A stretch of 6,074 nucleotides of DNA. It comes from an uncultured bacterium. GTDB taxonomy: Bacteria; Verrucomicrobiota; Kiritimatiellia; CAIKKV01; CAITUY01. Below are positions 1 through 6,000 of this stretch, in pieces (position 1 is the stretch's first letter; every line of letters starts with the position of its first letter). Where the stretch lies: the NCBI GenBank assembly GCA_903934155.1, contig CAIZMS010000206.1, positions 1 through 6,074 of the forward strand. Reading direction: 5' to 3'. A program made the position numbers and the translations under genes. The notes below the pieces were generated by a model, which saw nothing but the letters and a program-made list of their open reading frames with translations, searched no databases and was not told where the DNA came from.

Positions 1-256
1 CCTCGCGGCGAATCACCACCTCGCGGACGGCATGAAACAGCATGCGGGGAATCACCACCCCCTTCAGCGCAACCGTGGCACCCGCCATCAACGCCACCCA
101 AATCATGAAGCTCCCATGCGCCATGACGATCATGAACCCCAGCAGAATCCCCTGAACCGCAACAGCCTGGATCAGCGTACGCAAGCGGCTAGCCCCCAGG
201 GCCACAAAATTCAGGAGCAGCACCACAACCAGAATCGGATCAATGAAGTCTTTCAT
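1..256 (-). CDS. hyfE: Hydrogenase-4 component E-like membrane subunit (HyfE), N-terminal part only
   Basis: This gene is cut by the left edge; I translated it by hand from the ATG at 256 and it stays open to position 1, giving 85 residues. HyfE proteins are normally a little over 200 residues, so more than half is missing. The visible part is hydrophobic, with likely membrane helices at about residues 7-22, 30-46 and 50-70. It carries the run LRTLIQAVAVQG followed by TVALKGVVIPRML, which matches the HyfE pattern of a NuoK-like fold with a lysine (K65) before a V-I/L-P motif. In NuoK the corresponding helices carry glutamates; here the first position appears to be Gln (Q35). A GAGGT ribosome site at 263-267 overlaps the hyfC stop codon, 6 nt before the ATG, so translation is probably coupled to hyfC. 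Family assignment rests on pattern recognition of a partial protein. The role, lateral membrane subunit of the ion-pumping arm, is known from the family. Confidence 0.8.
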   Translation of the reverse strand, partial: MKDFIDPILVVVLLLNFVALGASRLRTLIQAVAVQGILLGFMIVMAHGSFMIWVALMAGATVALKGVVIPRMLFHAVREVVIRRE

Positions 257-260
257 GATT

Positions 261-1169
261 TTACCTCAACAGCAGGATCACGCCAAACGCAGACAGCAAA
301 CACGCCGCCACTAGAAAAGTGGGGACAAAAACCATCCGGAACCGGGCCATCATCGACTCCACCATACCAATCAACACCGCCAACCCCAGCATCCCGGCCA
401 TGAACAGCCCCCAATCGTACCAGGGATTCCCCAGTTCAAATGGCACCACGACACGCAACAAAACCGCCCCCATCACAAACAGCTTCATCGCCGCTCCGTA
501 CAGGATCATCCCGAAAGCGGGACCGCTGTGATCCAGCACCATCACCTCATGAATCATCGTCAATTCCAGGTGCGTGTTCGGGTCGTCAAAGGGAATCCGG
601 CAATTCTCCACTAGCAAAACAATAAAAAGACTCGCCGCCACCAGCACCAATGACGGGGCGGCCGCGCCCGCCCCCAGCGGGAAGGTTCCGTCCAGCATCG
701 TGGTCAGGGACAGCGATCCGGACAGCTTTGCCAATACCAGAAATCCAAAAAACAGCGCCGGCTCGGCAAGACAGGAGAAAGTCACCTCCCGGGCCGAACC
801 CATCCCCTCAAACGCCGATCCAGTATCCAAGGCCGCCGCTGCCGTGAAAAAACGGCCCAGCGCAAACAAATAGGCAAAAAGAATCATGTCGCCGTTAAAC
901 GACACCGGCGCCCAATGACCCCCGAATGGAATCAACATTCCGGCCAGCAGCGCCGTCGCGAGACCCACCACCGGACCAGCCCGGAATACCCAGGTCGTGG
1001 TCGTACTGAACACGCTCCCCTTCTGGAATAATTTCCAGAGATCATAGTAAGGCTGCAACACGGGCGGCCCGATACGCCCCGCAAACAACGCCTTGGTCTT
1101 CCCAATGACCCCCAGCAACAGCGGCGGCAGGACCAGCAACAGAATAATATGAATGATGATATGACTCAT
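261..1169 (-). CDS. hyfC: Hydrogenase-4 component C / NuoH-like membrane subunit
   Basis: This 302-residue membrane protein belongs to the HyfC/HycD/NuoH (complex I ND1) family, close to the roughly 307-315 residues of E. coli HycD and HyfC. Residues 31-50 carry the family signature GRIGPPVLQPYYDLWKL on the loop after the first helix. Residues 119-128 (AFEGMGSARE) match the NuoH F-x-G-M-G-x-x-R-E motif. Residues 188-208 carry the E-N-C-R-I-P-F-D-D-P-x-T-H-L-E loop and then M-I-H-E, typical of the hydrogenase branch rather than respiratory NuoH. About eight membrane helices are visible. In the family this subunit anchors the peripheral redox arm to the ion-pumping subunits and forms the quinone-site-like cavity; its acidic loop residues link redox chemistry to pumping. 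The start ATG at 1169 has a modest GGGA site 7 nt upstream and lies 13 nt after the preceding hyfB-like gene. No damage is seen. Confidence 0.93.
   Translation of the reverse strand: MSHIIIHIILLLVLPPLLLGVIGKTKALFAGRIGPPVLQPYYDLWKLFQKGSVFSTTTTWVFRAGPVVGLATALLAGMLIPFGGHWAPVSFNGDMILFAYLFALGRFFTAAAALDTGSAFEGMGSAREVTFSCLAEPALFFGFLVLAKLSGSLSLTTMLDGTFPLGAGAAAPSLVLVAASLFIVLLVENCRIPFDDPNTHLELTMIHEVMVLDHSGPAFGMILYGAAMKLFVMGAVLLRVVVPFELGNPWYDWGLFMAGMLGLAVLIGMVESMMARFRMVFVPTFLVAACLLSAFGVILLLR
263..267 (-). promoter_or_regulatory. Shine-Dalgarno site of hyfE, overlapping the hyfC stop
   Basis: On the minus strand GAGGT lies 6 nt before the hyfE ATG and its last bases form part of the hyfC terminal codons AGG TAA. 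This is the clearest ribosome site in the operon and fixes the hyfE start at 256. A ribosome terminating on hyfC would cover it, which suggests coupled translation. Confidence 0.65.
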
Positions 1170-1182
1170 GACGGCTTCCCGG

Positions 1183-3129
1183 TTATCTCCATAATAACAA
1201 CGCGATTAAAAAAAGGACGATGTAAAACAAGTAGGCATGGATATTTCCCGCCTGCAAAAAACGGAAAGAGGACAAAATTTTCGCCCCGAACCGGAACAGC
1301 GGCTTCAGAATGACATCCAGCAAGATATCCGGCACATGGCTCTTGAAGGTTGTCCGCCCCAGGAAAACGGCCTCCACGCGGGGCACCCGCATCCGGGGAT
1401 GCTGAATCCACGCGAAGAGCGTCCCCAGAATCTGGGCAAAGGACGAGGCGGTGTATTGCATCCGCGCCGAAGGTGCCGCATAGCCGCAATCCCAGGTAAT
1501 CCCGGAGGCGGCACCGCCCTTCGTGATCCGACGCCTCATCGCCAGCGTAAAGAGCCCCAGTAAAGCCACCAGCGTCAAGGATCCCAGACTGATCCAGCCC
1601 AGAGGAACCAGGGTCGCCACGCGAGGCACCCCTTCTATTCCAGCAGGAACCCATGCCCGGATTCCCTGATCCAATACCGGCGTCACCACGATGGGGGCAA
1701 TTCCGATACCCACGCACATCACCGCCAGCACCAGCATGGGTCGCGTCATCGCCCGCCCCACTTCATGGGCATGCTCTCCGTGCCGGGATCGTGCCGTGCC
1801 CAGAAAAACCGCCCCGAAGGCCTTCACAAAACAGGCCAATGCCAAAGCCCCGATCAAGGCCAGAACCGGCGCCACAAATGCGGCCGCGGGCCAGGACAGG
1901 GTCTGACCGATACCCAGCGTCCGGAACGCCCCGATATAGATCAGCAACTCGCTCACAAACCCGTTCAAGGGCGGCAACCCGCAGATGGCAATCGCGCCCA
2001 CGGCAAAACACAGTCCTGTAACCGGCATCACCCGCCCCAAACCGCCCATGTGATCCATGTCGCGGGAATGCGTCCCATGGATCACCGCCCCGGCACTGAG
2101 AAACAACAGCGCCTTGAACAGACCGTGGTTCCAAACGTGCAGGAGGGCGCCAGCCAGTCCCAGGACAACCCATTCCATACAATTCAATGAGCGCCCGACC
2201 AGCGCCAGTCCAACCCCCATCACAATGATCCCGATATTCTCAATGCTGTGATAAGTCAGAAGCCGCTTCAGATCGTGCTGTCCTAATGCCATGACCACGC
2301 CGAGCACTCCGGAGCCCGCCCCCAACACCAGCAAAAGCCCGCCCCACCATACGGGCGGATCCGGGAGCCACGAGGTAAGGCGGATCAACCCGTAAATGCC
2401 GATCTTGATCAATACCCCCGACATCAGCGCCGAGACATGGCTCGGCGTCATCGCATGGGCACTGGGCAACCAGATATGAAGAGGCATCAGCCCCGCCTTG
2501 CAGCCGAAGGCCAGAACCGCCAGGATAAACACGGCCGTTACAACTCCCGGACTGGCTAAATCGGCGGAAAGCGGGCCCAACGCATAGGATCCCGTCGCCA
2601 CCCGCAACACGGCAAATAAGGCAAACAGACACAAGGTTGAAATGTGGGTTGTGATCAGGTAGAGCCATCCCGCCTGCCGAACCGAACGATCCTCATCCTC
2701 CGTCGTCACTAGAAAAAATGCGCTCATGGCCATGACTTCCCAAGCGACCAAAAACAGGATGGCATTCGCGGACACGGCCACCGTGGCCAAGGCTGCCGTG
2801 ACCAGTCCATAAAACAAGCGGAGTTTCCGACCATTGTGCGGGTGCGCCTGCTGGCTCCAATACTCCGTGCCATAAATGCCACCAAGCGCCGGAATCAGAA
2901 AAATCGGAATCAGAAAGATTACCGACAGGCCATCCACGCGCATCAGGGCGCCTGCTGCCGGAGTGCTCCACAGTGACCCGATGGCACCCATCATTCCGAA
3001 TACGGATCCGACCACTTCCAGGCGAACTGACTGTGCCTGACCCTTGTTGTCATGGCATGAATAAAACAGGCCAGGCACGCCGCTCAGGGCGTGACAGGCG
3101 ATTCCCAAAATGATCAGCCACTCATTCAT
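1183..3129 (-). CDS. hyfB: Second HyfB-like proton-translocating membrane subunit (648 aa)
   Basis: A NuoL/M/N-type antiporter-like subunit of the HyfB/HycC branch. I place the start at the ATG at 3129 (MNEWLIILG): the reading frame is open to an upstream start at 3186, but that would add 19 odd residues and a 65-nt overlap, whereas 3129 gives the usual short ATGAATGA overlap with the upstream gene. Ion-channel residues known from NuoM can be placed: E131 in LFLVAWEVMAM, K211 in FGCKAG, K242 in SGVLIKIGIYG, K339 in WNHGLFKALLF and E394 in GFVSELLIY. The C-terminal part has the HyfB/HycC-specific motif TWDCGYAAPSARMQYT at 545-560 and ends in a long helix pair (about 625-648). It would sit in the cytoplasmic membrane and conduct H+ or Na+ driven by the redox arm. 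The core is close to its upstream neighbour, for example SHVSALMSGV(L/M)IK(I/V)GIYG, so the two arose by duplication. No strong ribosome site is seen, which fits coupling to the upstream stop. Confidence 0.92.
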   Translation of the reverse strand: MNEWLIILGIACHALSGVPGLFYSCHDNKGQAQSVRLEVVGSVFGMMGAIGSLWSTPAAGALMRVDGLSVIFLIPIFLIPALGGIYGTEYWSQQAHPHNGRKLRLFYGLVTAALATVAVSANAILFLVAWEVMAMSAFFLVTTEDEDRSVRQAGWLYLITTHISTLCLFALFAVLRVATGSYALGPLSADLASPGVVTAVFILAVLAFGCKAGLMPLHIWLPSAHAMTPSHVSALMSGVLIKIGIYGLIRLTSWLPDPPVWWGGLLLVLGAGSGVLGVVMALGQHDLKRLLTYHSIENIGIIVMGVGLALVGRSLNCMEWVVLGLAGALLHVWNHGLFKALLFLSAGAVIHGTHSRDMDHMGGLGRVMPVTGLCFAVGAIAICGLPPLNGFVSELLIYIGAFRTLGIGQTLSWPAAAFVAPVLALIGALALACFVKAFGAVFLGTARSRHGEHAHEVGRAMTRPMLVLAVMCVGIGIAPIVVTPVLDQGIRAWVPAGIEGVPRVATLVPLGWISLGSLTLVALLGLFTLAMRRRITKGGAASGITWDCGYAAPSARMQYTASSFAQILGTLFAWIQHPRMRVPRVEAVFLGRTTFKSHVPDILLDVILKPLFRFGAKILSSFRFLQAGNIHAYLFYIVLFLIALLLWR

Positions 3130-5134
3130 GAACGACCCATTGGCGAACAGCCAACCAGGCAAAGGCCGCCAGCAAAACCACCACAAAATAGAGCATATAG
3201 CTCTGGATCTTTCCCTGCTGAACCCACCGCAGGCGGGTAAGGCGCTCCATGAGCCACTCGAAAAAAGGCTGGTAGAAAATCCGGCTCATCGTATCGGGAT
3301 ACCCCGTGGTCATTTTCCCCGCCTCCGGGAAAAGCCCTTCCGGTAAAGCCACACGTGTCTTGGGACGCATCGCACGGGGGAGGAGCCTTGTGACAATCAA
3401 TTCGGAAAAAGACTGGCCGGTGTATTGGATCCGCGCCGTCGGGGCGAGATAGCCACACCCCCAGGTCTCATTCGACCTTGAGGCCCGGTTGCTGATCGAG
3501 ACGAGAAACAGCGCCGCGACCGCGCCCAGCATGATCCAGACAAGCGCATTCATCTGGCCCAGTAGCGGCAAGGGCGATACAGGGGAATTCAGCGCCGTCA
3601 TCAATGACTCAGCGGGGATGGCAAACACAAACTCAACCGTACGGGAAAAAACCAGAATGAGAGCCCGGGGAAACACGGCAACCCCCACACAGCATCCGGC
3701 CAGAATCACCAGTGGAAGGGTCATCCAGGGTGACGACTCATGGGCGTTACAGGCCTCCTCGCTCCGTCCCGCTCCCAACAGGACAATCCCGATCAGGCGC
3801 ACAAAACAGATCATCGCCATCCCACCGACCAAGGCAAGAACCCCTACAGTCAGAAGCAGAATCATCCGGCTCCCTCCGGCAAAATCCAAGCCTCCATTCA
3901 ATAAGGCCATATAAATCAGCCATTCGCTGACAAAGCCATTCAGCGGCGGCACGGCTGCAATGGCCAAAGCGCCCAAAACCATCGCCACCCCGGTCCGCGG
4001 CATGCGAGCCATCAACCCGCCCAGACGCTCCATATCCTTCGTTCCCGTCGCATGCAGGATGCTCCCTGCGCCCAGGAACATCAATCCCTTCATCAGGGAA
4101 TGGTTCCAGATATGCAACAATCCGCCCGCCAGGCCCAGTATCGCCACCACGGGATGGCCCAGCGTCAGCCCCCACAAGCCAACCCCCAGCGCCAGGGCAA
4201 TCAACCCGATATTTTCGATACTGGAATAGGCCAGCGCACGTTTGATATCCCGCTGAAACAGGGCCAGAGTCACCCCGAGTAGTGCGCCCAACACACCGAT
4301 CCCGACCAGCAACGGCCCCCACCATACAGCCGGCGGGCCCAAGAACATCATCATCCTCAGGATCCCGTAAATGCCGACTTTAATCATCACGCCGGACATC
4401 AGGGCGGAAACATGACTGGGTGCCGCCGGATGCGCTTCGGGAAGCCAGATGTGGAACGGGACGAAACCCGCCTTGGTTCCGAATCCCACGATGGCCATGA
4501 CAAACAGTATGGCGGAAAGAGACGGCGAAAGTGGGCCGACCGCCATGAACTGGTCGAAGTCGAGTGAACCGGCATGATGCCCGAGTACCAGGAAAAGAGC
4601 CAGAAGAACCGCCGCCCCAATATGCGCGGCAATCAGATAAATCCAGCCTGCCGGACGCACCTCCTTCTTCTCATGCTCGAAGGTAACCAGAAAGAAAGCT
4701 GATAACGACATCACTTCCCACGCCACCAGAAACAAAAGCGCATGGCGGGCCAGGATCACCAGCGTCATCCCGAGAATAAAAAGATTGAAAAAGAACCAGT
4801 GGGACCGCAGCGACTTGCGTCCCAGAAACGAGCGCATGTACGCTCCGCCGTAAACGGCGGCCAAGGGCGTCAAAATGAACACGGGCAAAAGGAAAAACGC
4901 CGATAAGGGGTCAAGCTGGATGTAGAACAGGCCGTTGGGGACATTCCAGGCAAGGCGAACAGACTCCGTTCCTGCCCCGCCCAATGACTGAAACACGGGC
5001 CATAGGCCGATGACGGATCCCACCACCGCCCCGCCCACCCCGAAGCGGGAGGATCGCCCTGGTCTGCGCCCGAATAGGAGTGACAGAAGTCCGCCCCCCA
5101 GAAAACACACCATGGCTATGAGAAGTGCACTCAC
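3122..5134 (-). CDS. hyfB: First HyfB-like proton-translocating membrane subunit (670 aa)
   Basis: A HyfB/HycC-type antiporter-like subunit; its length is almost that of E. coli HyfB (672). The antiporter core spans roughly residues 125-425. Channel residues that align by motif with NuoM are E140 (FLVAWEVMSL), K221 (FGTKAGF), K252 (SGVMIKVGIYG) and E404 (GFVSEWLIY), with K349 in NHSLMKGLMF; all are present, so the pump should be competent. The C-terminal motif TWGCGYLAPTARIQYT at 557-572 is the HyfB-type hallmark, followed by a linker and a terminal helix. The start is a GTG at 5134, six nt after the stop of the regulator gene and in the same frame as it. I see no Shine-Dalgarno match, and the next in-frame start (ATG at 5113) also lacks one, so reinitiation is likely. 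The 3' end overlaps the next gene by 8 nt. R446 (CFVRLIG) replaces a lysine found at the matching place in the paralogue. Confidence 0.92.
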   Translation of the reverse strand: MSALLIAMVCFLGGGLLSLLFGRRPGRSSRFGVGGAVVGSVIGLWPVFQSLGGAGTESVRLAWNVPNGLFYIQLDPLSAFFLLPVFILTPLAAVYGGAYMRSFLGRKSLRSHWFFFNLFILGMTLVILARHALLFLVAWEVMSLSAFFLVTFEHEKKEVRPAGWIYLIAAHIGAAVLLALFLVLGHHAGSLDFDQFMAVGPLSPSLSAILFVMAIVGFGTKAGFVPFHIWLPEAHPAAPSHVSALMSGVMIKVGIYGILRMMMFLGPPAVWWGPLLVGIGVLGALLGVTLALFQRDIKRALAYSSIENIGLIALALGVGLWGLTLGHPVVAILGLAGGLLHIWNHSLMKGLMFLGAGSILHATGTKDMERLGGLMARMPRTGVAMVLGALAIAAVPPLNGFVSEWLIYMALLNGGLDFAGGSRMILLLTVGVLALVGGMAMICFVRLIGIVLLGAGRSEEACNAHESSPWMTLPLVILAGCCVGVAVFPRALILVFSRTVEFVFAIPAESLMTALNSPVSPLPLLGQMNALVWIMLGAVAALFLVSISNRASRSNETWGCGYLAPTARIQYTGQSFSELIVTRLLPRAMRPKTRVALPEGLFPEAGKMTTGYPDTMSRIFYQPFFEWLMERLTRLRWVQQGKIQSYMLYFVVVLLAAFAWLAVRQWVVHE

Positions 5135-5140
5135 TAAAAT

Positions 5141-5833
5141 TTACGGTTCACTGTTCGGTTTTGGAGCGGGAACGATCATGGCGCGGGCGGCGGCGAGAAT
5201 ATCCTCACGAGAGCCCTGCCGGGCGACAATCTCCTTGAACCCGGGATCGCGCAAGGCATGGGCCAATCGCGACAACATATACAGATGAATCCGAACCGTC
5301 GGGCTCACCAGCGTAAAAAGCGTATGAACCGGCTGATCATCAATCGCGCCGAACTCAATCGGTTTTTCAAGGAAACACAGGCAGATGGCCGGATGATTGA
5401 CGGAAAGCACAATGGGGTTACGGACATGGGGAATGGCGATCCCTTCTCCGATCCCGGTCGAGGCCATGGATTCACGAGCCAACAGAACGCGCAGAAGAAG
5501 TTCCCGATCCATATCCGGCGGCAGTTTCATGACTCCCACGGCAGAACGCAGGGCTGATTCCTTATCGCTCCCCTCCAACCGGTAAAAAATCCCGCCCGCC
5601 TCAAGCGTATCCGCAAAATCCGGCATCAGTTCGGCCGCGGCATCGGGCTCGGCAAACATCTCGGTTGAGACATTGATTTTCTGGGCATTGGCCCACTCCA
5701 GGAGCTCGGCCCGGTTAAAGCGATACTGCTCATTAACCTTATAGGCAGGAAGCTGTCCCTGTTGAATCCAGCGATAGATGGACTTCTCAGAAACATTCAA
5801 AATCCGCGCAACATCTCGCACACCCAATTGCAT
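5141..5833 (-). CDS. Helix-turn-helix / PTS EIIA fusion protein, likely operon regulator
   Basis: A 230-residue soluble protein of two recognisable parts. Residues 1-55 form an excisionase/MerR-like DNA-binding domain: GVRDVARILNVSEKSIYRWI is a helix-turn-helix, followed by the wing-like run PAYKVNEQYRFNRAEL and LLEWANAQK. After an acidic linker (about 56-85), residues 90-222 form a PTS EIIA domain of the fructose/mannitol/nitrogen (PtsN) type, with STGIGEGIAIPHVR carrying the phosphorylatable H136 and the conserved IHLYMLSRLAHAL run (H183). I infer a transcription or co-regulator whose activity depends on phosphorylation from HPr or a PTSNtr phosphorelay. As first gene of a Hyf-like operon it probably controls that operon. 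No EIIB or EIIC domain is present, so sugar transport by this protein alone is unlikely. The ATG at 5833 fits the start of the helix-turn-helix domain and has GGTGA 4 nt upstream. The true target genes and the phosphodonor are unknown. Confidence 0.88.
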   Translation of the reverse strand: MQLGVRDVARILNVSEKSIYRWIQQGQLPAYKVNEQYRFNRAELLEWANAQKINVSTEMFAEPDAAAELMPDFADTLEAGGIFYRLEGSDKESALRSAVGVMKLPPDMDRELLLRVLLARESMASTGIGEGIAIPHVRNPIVLSVNHPAICLCFLEKPIEFGAIDDQPVHTLFTLVSPTVRIHLYMLSRLAHALRDPGFKEIVARQGSREDILAAARAMIVPAPKPNSEP

Positions 5834-5837
5834 AGCG

Positions 5838-5842
5838 TCACC
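5838..5842 (-). promoter_or_regulatory. Probable ribosome binding site of the HTH-EIIA gene
   Basis: GGTGA on the minus strand lies 4 nt before the ATG at 5833. It is only a partial match to the anti-Shine-Dalgarno complement and is a little close, but no better site is seen, and the ATG is supported by the helix-turn-helix domain beginning a few residues later. Confidence 0.45.
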
Positions 5843-5865
5843 ATGAGAATTGATTTAGACAAATA

Positions 5866-5890
5866 AGGACATTACCTACAACCATGTCCT
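5866..5890. promoter_or_regulatory. 7-bp inverted repeat, candidate operator of the HTH-EIIA/hyf operon
   Basis: AGGACAT at 5866-5872 and its exact reverse complement ATGTCCT at 5884-5890 are separated by 11 nt. The centre lies about 45 nt upstream of the regulator's start codon. The half-site spacing (18 bp centre to centre) would put both halves on nearly the same side of the helix, as for a dimeric regulator. On the minus strand a TTGACT hexamer (5901-5896) lies just upstream and could be a -35 element, but I find no good -10 at the right spacing, so the promoter itself is not resolved. The adjoining six-base A/T run is on the wrong side for a terminator in either direction. The assignment as an operator is inference from position and symmetry only. 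Confidence 0.35.
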
Positions 5891-5945
5891 AAAAAAGTCA
5901 ATGATCGTTGCAGTCCAAGATGGGCGAGGTCCTCTCATAAACTTC

Positions 5946-5973
5946 TTGCCGGGAATGCTTTGAAAGGCATAAT
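5946..5973 (+). promoter_or_regulatory. Probable sigma-70 type promoter of the tRNA gene
   Basis: TTGCCG (5946-5951) and CATAAT (5968-5973) are 16 nt apart and match the -35 and -10 consensus at 4 and 5 of 6 positions. Transcription would begin near 5980, leaving a leader of about 20 nt before the tRNA. An imperfect palindrome (ATGC at 5955-5958, GCAT at 5967-5970) lies mostly within the spacer. It is supported by position and consensus match only. Confidence 0.45.
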
Positions 5974-6000
5974 ACAAACCTTTCACCGCCATAAGACGGC

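Noticed and set aside
1166..1717. 183-codon open frame on the minus strand over the hyfB-like gene's 3' part
   Set aside because: It overlaps a clearly recognised gene in another frame and its translation is Gly/Asp/Arg-rich with no family features; it is an effect of GC-rich codons.
1765..2190. Plus-strand open frames antisense to the HyfB-like genes
   Set aside because: Pro/Arg/Gln-rich antisense translations without domains; the minus-strand proteins have unmistakable family motifs across the same bases.
3130..3186. N-terminal extension of the second HyfB-like protein by 19 residues
   Set aside because: It overlaps the upstream coding sequence by 65 nt, its residues (Trp/Cys/Pro rich) do not look like a family N-terminus, and the ATG at 3129 gives a normal short overlap.
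3747..4325. 192-codon open frame on the minus strand inside the first HyfB-like gene
   Set aside because: Alternate-frame shadow of the conserved antiporter core, low-complexity Gly/Arg/Asp composition and no recognisable motif.
5866..5896. Inverted repeat next to a six-base A run as a rho-independent terminator
   Set aside because: Read on the plus strand the hairpin is followed by A, not T; on the minus strand the T run comes before the hairpin. It is also upstream of a gene, where a terminator would need to be an attenuator, and no competing hairpin is seen.
5873..5901. Minus-strand promoter TTGACT with TAGGTA after 17 nt
   Set aside because: The -35 is good but the hexamer at the right spacing matches the -10 consensus at only two positions; a GGTAAT match needs a 19-nt spacer. 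Not reported as a feature.
5955..5970. Imperfect palindrome ATGCTTTGAAAGGCAT as an operator
   Set aside because: Only four outer base pairs are perfect on each side; short symmetry like this is expected by chance and it lies within the likely tRNA promoter.
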